Source of the DNA: an uncultured bacterium
Lineage (GTDB): Bacteria > Bacillota > Clostridia > Lachnospirales > Lachnospiraceae
Assembly: GCA_948467735.1 (NCBI GenBank)
Contig: CAOKFN010000022.1
Coordinates: 1 to 64,000, forward strand
Direction of reading: 5' to 3'
DNA: 64,000 nucleotides
Made by a program: the position numbers and the translations under genes. Positions within the stretch are counted from its first letter, which is position 1. Each line of letters starts with the position of its first letter. Shown piece by piece: positions 24,893 to 33,907 of this stretch. The notes under the pieces are model-generated. The model was not told where the DNA came from and searched no databases. It was given only the letters and a program-made list of their open reading frames with translations.

Positions 24893-27091
24893 TTATAGAA
24901 AAGCAGCTGCCTCTGCGGACTCCAAATATCGCTCCCCCACAGCCTCCAGCGCGCACGCAGCCGCCCATAAATTATAAGAAAACCATGTGCTGCAGGGCTG
25001 ATTATCACTATAACGCTCCGTCAGCAGCCCGTCGCTTGGACACCACCTCTCCGACAAAATGCCATATCTGCCATAACCCATTTTGTCCGGATACATTTCC
25101 AGATTCTGCATAAGCCACGCTATGGAATCCTCCGCCCTTTGCAGATGATACTCGTCCCCCGTGACCCGGGCTAGGAATCTAAGATCCGTATCCAGCATGA
25201 CTCCCATGGGATGCATATGCGCATTGGAAACGGAAGTCACGCTTCCCCCGCAGGAATTCCACCCCTTGTTTAAAGGGGGGCATTCCGGCCTTGCCGCATA
25301 GCAGTATCTCCACAAATACTCATACTCCACCCCCGCCTTCATTGCGTCCAGAAATTCTTCCTCCCCCGTATCCTCATATACCAGCCTGCAGCCCCGGACA
25401 AAGGCAATATTCCCCTCCTGATCCACCGATTTTTTGGCGTCCAGCGGCGTGCCATAGCAATAAAGCGCTTCCACATACCTGCGATAATACCTGAGCGCCC
25501 GGGCGGCGGCGTCCAGATAACGTTTCTCCCCGGTAAGGCGATGAAGGTATGCTGCCGCCGGAACAAACAGACAGCCCGCAAAGCCCTCCCAGTCAACCAC
25601 CTTTTTTTCCCGGGTGCTGAAGCTCACGCCGAAAGCGCCATCCTCCCGCTGCAGGGAAACCACCGTATCCAGCACCTGCCTGCAGCTAAAAAGCCATTCC
25701 TCCTTATAAGCCTGCCCCCGGCTCTTGAGAAGCGCAATCGTCTTTAAGATATAATAAACCGCGCTGCCCGACAGATAGGCAAAATGACATTCTTCCTCCG
25801 ACCATCCCGTCAGGTCGCGGCTGTCCCGTCCCGGATTCGGCTTTAATAGATTGTGAAAAAGCCCTCCCTCCCGATTGTATCCTTCTACGATGCGGTCAAT
25901 GATCCTCTCCCCCGAATCCGCATCCCGAAACGTGTCCTCCTTCACGGCTCCCTCCACATATCGGGAAAGCGCCAGCGGGTACGCCAGAACCGCGCCTCCA
26001 AGCCAGCCGACTTCACATACATCCCTCCATGGCCTAAGCACCGGATCTTTGGGTATCCTGCAGCACATATTGGTGTATTCTCCCGTCTCCCGATTCCAAT
26101 TCAAATGAACAAAGGCATCCACCATGGCTGCCGCCGCTTCCCGATAGCTTTTGACATACCTTGCTCTGGAATGCCGTTTCCAATATTCCGCCCTGACCAT
26201 ATCGTGGAATCCCATCCGCCCCTTTCCGAAAACCATGTAGATATTTCCCCGGGCTTCCGCTCTATAGGCACGTTCTGCCGTGGGCGGATTGGGCAGCCTT
26301 CTATTGGAAAAAGTAACCGGATCATTCGTATAGCCCAACGTTACCCCAAAAGAATCGGGAAGCTCCACAAAAACACCGTTATGGATATAATCACAGCCCC
26401 TTGTCAGCTCCCCTGTTTCCTGCGGCAGAGGAAATCCATCCCTTTCCTCCCGGCCTGTGACGGGACGCTCCTTCTCCCAATGGACGCCGCCCTCCACTCC
26501 GTCCGAATATGGATCTATGCTTACGCCCGCACATCCCCTCTCAAACGCCAGTCCTGCCAGCGGCGCGGCGGCCCTGTCCGCCCGAAATTCCCACCGGGAG
26601 GACGCAAATCTGTCCAAGCGCTTTTCCCCAGCGTCCGTTTGGTTTGTTCCGACATCCATTGGGTCAGTTCCGGCGTCCGTTTGGTTTGTTTTGGCCTCCG
26701 GCCTTTGGGCATCTCCAAGGACAGCTCCCATCGCGCCCGCCGCTTCACCGCCTGCCCCACCCATCCCGCGCCTCCTTGTCAAAACAGGCAGCATTTCCGG
26801 CATGATACCCTTCTCATTGTTATCCCCATAGATATTGCAGGGAATCAAATGAAAATACTCTTTTTCCCCGGGAACCGTAATCCGGAACCGAAGCTGCGTG
26901 GGATAATCCGCCGCAAAACCCATGGTATAAGCGCTAATCCCCGGCTTCTCTCCTTTTGTAATCCTGCACTGATACACGGCGCCCTCCGTCCTGTACAGAA
27001 AGCCCCCTTCCCCCACACACTCCTGCGGCACCTTCAGCCAGCGGTTCTCCCTGAAAAATTCAAACTCATAACATGCCCTTGTCCCGTCCAT
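24893..27091 (-). CDS. six-hairpin glycosidase-like protein
   Basis: A 732-residue cytoplasmic protein without a signal peptide. The C-terminal 430 residues have the spacing and helical repeats of an (alpha/alpha)6 barrel (segments around VCEVGWLGGAVLAY, REDGAFGVSFS, GFAGCLFVPAAAYLHRLTG and YSDNQPCSTWFSYNLWAA). The N-terminal 300 residues are beta-rich. Around residue 140 a short low-complexity insert repeats QTDAGTDPMDVG-like units. Polysaccharide breakdown is likely from the fold and from the neighbouring DUF5060/DUF4038 glycosidase and LacI regulator, but no GH family is assigned. ATG 27091 is used because GAGAGG is 7 nt upstream. Confidence 0.6.
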   Translation of the reverse strand: MDGTRACYEFEFFRENRWLKVPQECVGEGGFLYRTEGAVYQCRITKGEKPGISAYTMGFAADYPTQLRFRITVPGEKEYFHLIPCNIYGDNNEKGIMPEMLPVLTRRRGMGGAGGEAAGAMGAVLGDAQRPEAKTNQTDAGTDPMDVGTNQTDAGEKRLDRFASSRWEFRADRAAAPLAGLAFERGCAGVSIDPYSDGVEGGVHWEKERPVTGREERDGFPLPQETGELTRGCDYIHNGVFVELPDSFGVTLGYTNDPVTFSNRRLPNPPTAERAYRAEARGNIYMVFGKGRMGFHDMVRAEYWKRHSRARYVKSYREAAAAMVDAFVHLNWNRETGEYTNMCCRIPKDPVLRPWRDVCEVGWLGGAVLAYPLALSRYVEGAVKEDTFRDADSGERIIDRIVEGYNREGGLFHNLLKPNPGRDSRDLTGWSEEECHFAYLSGSAVYYILKTIALLKSRGQAYKEEWLFSCRQVLDTVVSLQREDGAFGVSFSTREKKVVDWEGFAGCLFVPAAAYLHRLTGEKRYLDAAARALRYYRRYVEALYCYGTPLDAKKSVDQEGNIAFVRGCRLVYEDTGEEEFLDAMKAGVEYEYLWRYCYAARPECPPLNKGWNSCGGSVTSVSNAHMHPMGVMLDTDLRFLARVTGDEYHLQRAEDSIAWLMQNLEMYPDKMGYGRYGILSERWCPSDGLLTERYSDNQPCSTWFSYNLWAAACALEAVGERYLESAEAAAFL

Positions 27092-27346
27092 ACCCATACC
27101 TCTCAATCTCTATTTTGACGTTTTTCATCCTGCTGCTTCCTGCTTTAACCTTATCGTTCTTGCTTTATTTCTTCTTACCTGATTGCCTTATCGCTTCTTA
27201 CCTTATTGCTCTTGCTTCACTCTTGCCCTCCTGCTTTCAATCATTCCACGGCCGACAATTTAATTTCACCTATTCATTGCACACAATCTTCTATTTCAAG
27301 AAGAAGCCGTCCGCCGCTTCTCCTGCAAAGAATATCTTTCCGATAT
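27092..27346. other. pyrimidine-rich spacer in the glycosidase operon
   Basis: A 255-bp spacer between the two glycosidase genes. The stretch 27120-27240 is a C/T-rich tract with degenerate repeats of CTTGCTT/TTCTTAC. No gene seen. Confidence 0.4.
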
Positions 27347-28879
27347 TTACCCAGCCCGCCGGATACGAATCGCCATAAACGGCCTGCCCGGCAATTCTAT
27401 TTTTCTGTGATAACTACAATAACACCGATAACGTTCCTTATCCGTAATTTCAAAGGTATCCCCAAGTTCTTCCACGGTCATATTCCATGTATCGATAATA
27501 TCCACCTTAAACTTAGCGCCCACCTGAATATCCTTCTTCATAGCAGGCAGTTCAAACGCCCACTCACACGGAGTTTCATATCCGAAATAAAACAAATAAT
27601 ATTGTCCCGTTACCCCTGCGCCGTTTAAAATCCACCAACTGTCTATGGGTTCCAGCCCCTCCGTGCCGCTTTCCTCAAGGATGCCTTTGAGAAACGCAAT
27701 TCTTGCCGGGCTTTCTCCCCGAAGCGTTCCACCCTTGGCCCACCATATGATATCCTGAGGATGTGTAAACGTTTCTCCGTGCGTTACATAGGTTCCCGAC
27801 ACAATGCCGTTCCAGAACTTATCAACCAATTCTCTTGGATCCAGCATTCCCCAGCGCTGATCCAGATTTCCCTCGTACCCCACTTCGTCGTAAATTATCG
27901 GTTTGTGATAAGCGTCCCTCAGCATACGGAAACGGCCAAACCCTGCCCGAACGGTTCCAATCTGCACGCTGGCATGAGTAATATGCGGATTCCAATGATC
28001 ATACAGAATATCCCCGTTGTGAATGGAAAGCAGATGCCCATAGGGGTCTAACTGCGCGGTAAACTCGATCAAATCATCCCAATCCGCCTTCGTTTTGTCC
28101 CGTAAATAATCATACTCGTTTGCCATGGACCACCATACATTGCGGTAAGATGCCACCCTTGCAATCAGATAGGACAAATATTTTTTATCCGTTTCATGGG
28201 ACATGCTGTCAAATCCCCACCTGCCCTTGTCATAAGGATGGAACAAAATCAGATCCGCCTGCAGCCCCAAGTCCAGAAGCTGTTTTAACCTTTTCTCCAA
28301 ATGCCTAAAAAATACAGGAGAAAATCTAGTGAAATCAAACCTGTTTTCCTCATTCTTTTCAAAAGGAAAATATTCCGGTTCATTATTGTTTCCCACATAA
28401 TTCTTGGGAAACACACACATCCTGACTTTGTTAAACGGCGCGGCCGCCAGCGTCCTTAACGTCTCCTCCTCCAGCTTTTCCCCCTGATGTATCCACGCAT
28501 AACAGGTAGTTCCGAACGGATAATAGGGACTGCCGTCCTCATATGCAAAATGATACTGCTTCGCCGTTTTCACCATTCCATGGTTCGCTCCTGACGGCGC
28601 GGCACAGACAAATTTCCCATTAAACCCATCCAGCTCATGACTGCTGCCAGACGTCACATAACTCCATACTCCCTGTTTGTGCGGCATAAAACGAACGCGG
28701 TATACGCCTTCCCCATCATAGAATCCGGGAACGGTTACGCTCTCTTTTTCCACGCCTTCCTGCAGCAATGTAAAAACTGCATGAAGCGTTACTTCCATAA
28801 ACGGATTTCCTTTTGACGGTCCCAAAATTTCCAGTTCAAAAATGTCCCATTGCTCTACTTGTTTCATATCTTCAACCAC
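27347..28879 (-). CDS. DUF5060/DUF4038/DUF5605 glycoside hydrolase-like protein
   Basis: A 510-residue protein with an N-terminal DUF5060 beta-sandwich (residues 1-95), a TIM-barrel like apiosidase/DUF4038 proteins (YYPFGTTCYAWIHQ, FNKVRMCVFPK, WWSMANEYDYL, KPIIYDEVGYEG) and a C-terminal DUF5605-like beta domain. The Glu in NEYD and in YDEVGYEG are likely acid/base and nucleophile. Relatives cleave plant cell-wall glycosides. There is no signal peptide, so it acts on imported oligosaccharides. A GTG start at 28879 fits GGGAGG with 8-nt spacing better than ATG 28867. A strong promoter lies upstream, next to a divergent LacI gene. Confidence 0.75.
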   Translation of the reverse strand: MVEDMKQVEQWDIFELEILGPSKGNPFMEVTLHAVFTLLQEGVEKESVTVPGFYDGEGVYRVRFMPHKQGVWSYVTSGSSHELDGFNGKFVCAAPSGANHGMVKTAKQYHFAYEDGSPYYPFGTTCYAWIHQGEKLEEETLRTLAAAPFNKVRMCVFPKNYVGNNNEPEYFPFEKNEENRFDFTRFSPVFFRHLEKRLKQLLDLGLQADLILFHPYDKGRWGFDSMSHETDKKYLSYLIARVASYRNVWWSMANEYDYLRDKTKADWDDLIEFTAQLDPYGHLLSIHNGDILYDHWNPHITHASVQIGTVRAGFGRFRMLRDAYHKPIIYDEVGYEGNLDQRWGMLDPRELVDKFWNGIVSGTYVTHGETFTHPQDIIWWAKGGTLRGESPARIAFLKGILEESGTEGLEPIDSWWILNGAGVTGQYYLFYFGYETPCEWAFELPAMKKDIQVGAKFKVDIIDTWNMTVEELGDTFEITDKERYRCYCSYHRKIELPGRPFMAIRIRRAG

Positions 28880-28949
28880 AATCAGCGCCTCCCTGTCTGT
28901 CCCTCCCTCTCATCCTCCTAAAAGAAGAAGAGCTTATTTGTTATTATCC

Positions 28950-28978
28950 AATATAGCTGAACTATTACTTTATTTCAA
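28950..28978 (-). promoter_or_regulatory. promoter of the glycosidase operon
   Basis: Minus strand TTGAAA (28973-28978), 17-bp spacer, TATATT (28950-28955). About 70 bp upstream of the GTG start. Confidence 0.7.
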
Positions 28979-29019
28979 CGCAAAATCAATATCAATTAAC
29001 TTTATTTTTAACTTTATAA

Positions 29020-29048
29020 TTGTATGTATGGAAATTCCGTGTTATAAT
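29020..29048 (+). promoter_or_regulatory. promoter candidate of the LacI-family gene
   Basis: TTGTAT (29020-29025), 17-bp spacer, TATAAT (29043-29048). The -35 is weak. It diverges from the glycosidase promoter, and the A/T-rich stretch between them is a plausible operator region, though no clear palindrome stands out. Confidence 0.5.
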
Positions 29049-29207
29049 TTTTATAAAATAATTCTCGCAGCGGGCGGCAAAGCATTTGATCCTCGCGGCA
29101 TCTGCCAAATGCATGTGCAGGCACGGCACTTGGCTCATTGTCCGCAGGAATTACCTCAACATACATCCCCTGCGTGACTTGGTACGTTTTACAGCCGGAG
29201 GCTATTT

Positions 29208-30215
29208 ATGGGAATCACTGCAAGGGCATTAGCGGCGAAGCTTGGACTTTCCGCCACCGCCGTTTCTATGGCATTAAATAATAAACCCGGCGTCAGCGCC
29301 GAAACACGGGCATATGTCTTAAGAGAAGCCGAAAAAGCCGGATATGACTTTTCAAAACTTGCACTAAAGAAAAATCATTCCGGCAGCATTTATTGTATTA
29401 TTTATCGGGCGCATAACGCTATCTTAAATTATACGCCCATCTTTTCCGAGCTGATTGACGGAATGGAACAGGAATGCCGCGAAAACGGCTATCATTTAAA
29501 GACTCTGCAGATTTACGAAAAAATTGATGACTTTCATAAATATATGGAAGCCCTGCGCATATCTGATTGTGCTGGAATCATCCTTCTGGGCACCGAATCC
29601 ACTGCGGAAGTATGTCAAAACTTTCTAAGTCTTTCCACTCCGGTAGTGCTGGTTGATTCTTACTTTCCCACAGCGGCCTGCAGCAGTATCCTAATGAATA
29701 ACGTTCAGGGCGCATATCTCGCCACAAGCTTTCTGATCAACAGCTTCCAGAAACAGCCCGGACATTTATGCTCCTCCTACAAAATCGAAAACTTTTCCCA
29801 GCGATCCGCCGGGTATGCAAAAGCGATCCGCGAACATGGAATGTCCATTGGAACATCCATTGCTCATGAACTCTCTCCCTCCATAGAGGGCGCTTTTGCG
29901 GATATGCTTGAAATCATCGACCGAAAGGACAATCTGGCGAAATGTTATTTTGCCGATAATGATCTGATTGCCATTGGGGCGATCAAGGCCTTCAAGCTTC
30001 GCGGCTATAAGATTCCGGAAGACATTGCCCTGATAGGATTTGACAATATTTCGGAAGGCCAAGTCATAGATCCGCCTTTGACAACAATAGATATTCCCAG
30101 AAAATTTATGGGACAGACCGCGGCATGCCAGCTGATAAAACAGATAAAGCATCCTACCATGCATACTGTTAAGATTGAAGTTTCCACCACACTGATAAAA
30201 CGATTTTCTGCCTGA
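29208..30215 (+). CDS. LacI-family transcriptional regulator
   Basis: A 335-residue repressor. The N-terminal helix-turn-helix is TARALAAKLGLSATAVSMALN, and the hinge and periplasmic-binding-protein-like sensor domain follow (IPEDIALIGFDNISEG, PPLTTIDIPRKFMGQTA). It is transcribed away from the DUF5060 glycosidase operon, so it very likely controls that operon in response to a sugar. GGAGG is 6 nt before the ATG. The leader from the promoter is about 150 nt long. Confidence 0.88.
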   Translation: MGITARALAAKLGLSATAVSMALNNKPGVSAETRAYVLREAEKAGYDFSKLALKKNHSGSIYCIIYRAHNAILNYTPIFSELIDGMEQECRENGYHLKTLQIYEKIDDFHKYMEALRISDCAGIILLGTESTAEVCQNFLSLSTPVVLVDSYFPTAACSSILMNNVQGAYLATSFLINSFQKQPGHLCSSYKIENFSQRSAGYAKAIREHGMSIGTSIAHELSPSIEGAFADMLEIIDRKDNLAKCYFADNDLIAIGAIKAFKLRGYKIPEDIALIGFDNISEGQVIDPPLTTIDIPRKFMGQTAACQLIKQIKHPTMHTVKIEVSTTLIKRFSA

Positions 30216-30241
30216 GAATTATGCCATATTCTACGACAGCG

Positions 30242-31192
30242 TCATCCGCCGCCCTGCTCCCAAAAACTCATCTGACCGTCCTTCAAGGATTTCATCTTCC
30301 GCTCCGAAATCCTGTCATCCGGCCCGACGCGTCCGCACAGCAGAGGGGATTCTGCATCATATGCCGCCACCCTCTCTTTCACCGCTGCGTCATTACAGTT
30401 TGCATAACAATATCTGCAGCCGTTCCTGCAGGTATGATACGTTCCCACCTCCACACTTTCATAGCAGCCGCAGTCCGTCCTTTGGTTCCTGTCCTTATTG
30501 ACCATAAGTTTACATCCTATGATTTCTTCTATCAAATTTTTATCCACGCAGCTCCCGTGCCTTACCCCAGCGCTTTGAAGGTCAATCCGCTCCGCGCAGG
30601 ATTCCGTCTCCATGCCGTACCTTCCTGCAATTTCGGCCAGCCGCCCCGCCAGCTCTAACATGCCCTGCTGGAAAAAGCTTTCCATCCGCAATTCCTCCAT
30701 GCCGCGCCGAATCTTGGCATACATATCCACGAAGCTGATGACAACCTTCCGCGTACAGCCGGCAAGACTGCCCGCAATCTCCTCAAAAGCTCTCAAATGA
30801 TAATCCGGTGTGTAATGCGGGCTTACAAAGATAGGGTCATACCGCCATATCACTTTCTGCGCTCCTATTTTTCCAGCCAGCTTCCGAAATACAGGAATAA
30901 GAACACCCCGCTTATCCGGAAGTCCGGGTTCCACATCCCGGCCATACCCCGTAAGCGTAAACTGAAAATAATACGGATATTCTTTTAGCTCATCCAGACG
31001 CGCCAGCATATTCTCAGGATTCTTCGTCCAAAACACCATGCAGTCCACCACCTCCGGCAACAGGTTAATCCTGCTGATTTGATGGGCGTTCATGGGATTT
31101 CTCACATATAAAAATCCTTCTTTTATCCTGTTGTAAAACCACTCCGAATAGTAATTCGGCACATCGGTTCTCCTGCTGACGCTCAATATCAT
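30242..31192 (-). CDS. DUF1848 family protein
   Basis: A 316-residue protein matching DUF1848 from the N terminus (MILSVSRRTDVPNYYSEWF) to a C-terminal cysteine cluster (CRNGCRYCYANCND) that resembles an iron-sulfur site. The family function is unknown; structure-based links to radical SAM/photolyase-like proteins have been suggested. ATG 31192 is preferred (AAGGGG upstream) over an open-frame extension to 31270. Confidence 0.85.
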   Translation of the reverse strand: MILSVSRRTDVPNYYSEWFYNRIKEGFLYVRNPMNAHQISRINLLPEVVDCMVFWTKNPENMLARLDELKEYPYYFQFTLTGYGRDVEPGLPDKRGVLIPVFRKLAGKIGAQKVIWRYDPIFVSPHYTPDYHLRAFEEIAGSLAGCTRKVVISFVDMYAKIRRGMEELRMESFFQQGMLELAGRLAEIAGRYGMETESCAERIDLQSAGVRHGSCVDKNLIEEIIGCKLMVNKDRNQRTDCGCYESVEVGTYHTCRNGCRYCYANCNDAAVKERVAAYDAESPLLCGRVGPDDRISERKMKSLKDGQMSFWEQGGG

Positions 31193-31317
31193 CTCACTTT
31201 TGTCCCCTTCATCCGCATCTCTATCCAAATTGCCGCCCATCCGGTCCGTCCTGCTTCCTGCGCATTCCACAGCATTGGACCTGCCTGCCGCCGTTCAGTG
31301 TGAAACCTATTGCGGTG

Positions 31318-31370
31318 AATAAAAAAAGAACGCACATCCGCCCTCCAATCGGCAGATATGCGTTCTTTCA
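31318..31370 (-). terminator. rho-independent terminator of the DUF4352 lipoprotein gene
   Basis: Minus strand: AAAGAACGCATATCTGCC and GGCGGATGTGCGTTCTTT form a long stem with two mismatches, ending in TTTTTTT. It starts about 30 bp past the stop at 31402. Confidence 0.85.
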
Positions 31371-31401
31371 GTCATAGACCCCGCCGCCATCTCCTGCCGG
31401 A

Positions 31402-32508
31402 TTATTGAACTCCGTCAAGATCATATGAACCGGAATCATCTGAGTCATTCCCCTCAAGCCACTCGCTAAGGTCAAGGTCGAGAAGACCATACCTATTGGG
31501 AGCCTGGGTATCCTGACCGTCATCCTCACTTATGTCGTGAAAATACACCACTTCTTCATTGGCAATCGAATTGGCATATTCGGGCGAAGCCCAATACTGT
31601 CCATTATAACATATCACATTCCCATTTTGAATGTTGGTGACTATCAATCCCCAATCGGAAGTATTATATGGCACCCATTCCGAGAAATTGGCCGGCAGCT
31701 CTTCCCCATTCTGCGCCTCCGGTGCAGGTGTCACTTCAGGCTCGGGCGTCACCTCCGGCATAGGCGTAACTTCGGGCTCGGGCGTCACTTCCGGCATAGG
31801 CGTAACTTCTGGCTCGGGTGTTACTTCCGGCTCGGGCGCAGCTTCAGGATCCTGCACAGATGCGGCCCCCGAAACAGCGGCCAGTTCAAGCCCGCCTTCC
31901 GCACCGGTCGCAGAGGCAGAGGCATCCCCGCCCAAATCAAACTTCACGATATCCGAACCCATGGACAATGTCAGTACCAGTTCATCCGCAGCAGCCGCAT
32001 CTTCGGCAATTTGAAATGCAATCAATCCGTTTGTGGAGCTTAGCGGGTTTAATCTTTTATCATGAAGCTCGTCCGAATGTCCCAGCAGGTTCGTAGCCGA
32101 AAATTCATACTCACCCTGATACAGCAGCTTAGCGCGCACGTCGTCCCCCATGGAAAAAGACGGCAGAAAACTGGCGGCCTTCGTGCCGGTATTCTTTACC
32201 GTCAGCGTGACAACCACATACCGATTGCCCTCATCCGCCTTAAAGACAGTATATGTTCCGTTTTGAACCCCGTCCGTGATTTCACATCCCACCAGAGTAA
32301 CCTCCCAGTCTCCCAGCGTTACGGTATCGCCTGCTTTATAATTCGGCACCGGCGTAGGTTCGGGCGTGGGCTCCGCTGTCGGTTCGGGCGTGGGCTTTTC
32401 CGTCGGCGCCGGAGTGGAGCCGGGCGACGAAGCATTTCCCCCATCCGATGAAGCGCAGGATGTCAAAAACATCATAGCCGCCAACATCATCGCAATCATT
32501 TTTTTCAT
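31402..32508 (-). CDS. DUF4352 lipoprotein with Pro/Glu repeat linker
   Basis: A 368-residue lipoprotein. The signal peptide ends in the lipobox LTSC (Cys 18). A linker rich in PTPEPT follows, then an Ig-like DUF4352 domain (about residues 58-190: TVTLGDWEVTLVGCEI, VVVTLTVKNTGTKAASF). A second low-complexity stretch of PEPEVTP/MPEVTP units follows over about residues 215-265, encoded by in-frame 18- and 36-bp repeats. The C-terminal 100 residues have no known family. Start ATG 32508 has GGAGGG with 8-nt spacing, and the gene has a consensus promoter and a terminator of its own. Confidence 0.8.
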   Translation of the reverse strand: MKKMIAMMLAAMMFLTSCASSDGGNASSPGSTPAPTEKPTPEPTAEPTPEPTPVPNYKAGDTVTLGDWEVTLVGCEITDGVQNGTYTVFKADEGNRYVVVTLTVKNTGTKAASFLPSFSMGDDVRAKLLYQGEYEFSATNLLGHSDELHDKRLNPLSSTNGLIAFQIAEDAAAADELVLTLSMGSDIVKFDLGGDASASATGAEGGLELAAVSGAASVQDPEAAPEPEVTPEPEVTPMPEVTPEPEVTPMPEVTPEPEVTPAPEAQNGEELPANFSEWVPYNTSDWGLIVTNIQNGNVICYNGQYWASPEYANSIANEEVVYFHDISEDDGQDTQAPNRYGLLDLDLSEWLEGNDSDDSGSYDLDGVQ

Positions 32509-32550
32509 TATCTTATCCCTCCTGTAAAAAAGAAACTATATTTTATTCTA

Positions 32551-32578
32551 ATTATACCCCCGCAAATTTATATGTCAA
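32551..32578 (-). promoter_or_regulatory. consensus promoter of the DUF4352 lipoprotein gene
   Basis: Minus strand TTGACA (32573-32578), 16-bp spacer, TATAAT (32551-32556). Confidence 0.8.
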
Positions 32579-32687
32579 GCCAATTCGATAAGCCGTTTCA
32601 CATTGACAGATGCAGCGCTCCTCCTCCGGATTTGAATCGCGGCAGCGCCGCGACATGACGGTTAGCGCGCAAAATCTAAAAGCCCAC

Positions 32688-32716
32688 TTGAAAACAAGCA
32701 CATAAAATAGTATAAT
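32688..32716 (+). promoter_or_regulatory. promoter of the transglutaminase-rarA unit
   Basis: TTGAAA (32688-32693), 17-bp spacer, TATAAT (32711-32716), about 55 bp before the first start codon. Confidence 0.8.
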
Positions 32717-32770
32717 ATCAACAGCTTATATAGTAACAATTTATAGTCATGGTGCAGAAGAAAGGACAAG

Positions 32771-33907
32771 ATGGATTCCCCTCCCATCGGTAACATAGCA
32801 ATGAAGCACGACAGATTCAAAATCTATACGGCAGTTATAGCCCTGACAGGATTGACCCTGTTGGGTTTCAGCGGATGCGGCCGTTTCATTTCCATCATCG
32901 GAAACGCCGCAAACGATTCGGCGGATTTTCCGATGCCCGATGCCCCATCCGAAGGAGCAAGTCCCGCCCCATTGGACATGTTGACCCACATACAAATCGA
33001 AGCCGGAAGCAGAAAACATTTGACGGCCGCCGATTTATTTAAAACATATGAACGGCAGGAGGCAGTATTTCAAACAAATCTGTCACCAGAGGAGCTTGCC
33101 AAAGCAGGCGCTGTTTATGAAATCAATGTGACTTATCTGGAACAGCCGGTCAAGGTTACGGTGGAAATCATAGATACCACTCCCCCTGTGATAGAGGGTG
33201 TCTCCGCCTTATCCGCTATGACGGGCGGCAGTATCTCATATAAAAAGGGGATTGTGTTATCCGACAACGCCGACGGAGACGTCGTACTCACCGTGGATAA
33301 CAGCGCCGTAAACCTGAACGTACCCGGCACCTATCCGGTGTATTATACCGCGGCGGACGCATCGGGCAACAAGACTTCCGCGGAAACAACGATTACGGTA
33401 AGCGCAGACGCACCGCCCACCGAGGAGGATGCTGTCGTTCTTGCGGACGCCCTGATTGACCGGATTATCACTCCGGATATGAGCAAATACGACGCCGCAT
33501 ATACCCTTTGGAACTGGTGCCGCACCAACATACGCTATAGTGCGGTTGAAGCGGTATATGACTCCATATGGGCCGGCGCTTACGACGGACTGAACGCGAA
33601 GGCCGGGGACTGTTATACATACTGTGCCACTTACGCCTTTCTCCTTACCCGATGCAATATCGAGAACCAATGCGTGGCAAGGGTGGGCGGCACTTCCGAT
33701 CACTGGTGGAATCTGGTCAATACGGGCAGCGGCTGGTATCACTGCGACGCCAGCCCCCGAAGAACAGGAGATTCCTACCTGTGCTTTATGCAGACGGACG
33801 CGCAGGTTCAGGCATATACGGAATCCTATCCGGAGCGGCCCAATTATTATGTATTTGACGAAAGCCTGTATCCCGAACGGGCAGCAGACATTATTTTTGG
33901 AGAATAA
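32771..33907 (+). CDS. transglutaminase-like lipoprotein with Ig-like domain
   Basis: A 378-residue protein. An N-terminal hydrophobic stretch ends in FSGC (Cys 36), a plausible lipobox. Next come an Ig-like DUF5011-type domain (DTTPPVIEGVSAL ... NVPGTYPVYYTAADASGN) and a transglutaminase-like domain. The catalytic triad is visible as Cys in AGDCYTYCATYAFLL, His in TSDHWWNLV and Asp in WYHCDASP. Such surface proteins act as proteases or cross-linkers. AAAGGA precedes ATG 32771. The rarA ATG follows the stop codon directly. Confidence 0.8.
   Translation: MDSPPIGNIAMKHDRFKIYTAVIALTGLTLLGFSGCGRFISIIGNAANDSADFPMPDAPSEGASPAPLDMLTHIQIEAGSRKHLTAADLFKTYERQEAVFQTNLSPEELAKAGAVYEINVTYLEQPVKVTVEIIDTTPPVIEGVSALSAMTGGSISYKKGIVLSDNADGDVVLTVDNSAVNLNVPGTYPVYYTAADASGNKTSAETTITVSADAPPTEEDAVVLADALIDRIITPDMSKYDAAYTLWNWCRTNIRYSAVEAVYDSIWAGAYDGLNAKAGDCYTYCATYAFLLTRCNIENQCVARVGGTSDHWWNLVNTGSGWYHCDASPRRTGDSYLCFMQTDAQVQAYTESYPERPNYYVFDESLYPERAADIIFGE

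Noticed and set aside
25853..27118. 421-codon plus-strand frame opposite the six-hairpin gene
   Set aside because: Antisense artefact; composition is Pro/Arg/His-rich with no recognisable motif.
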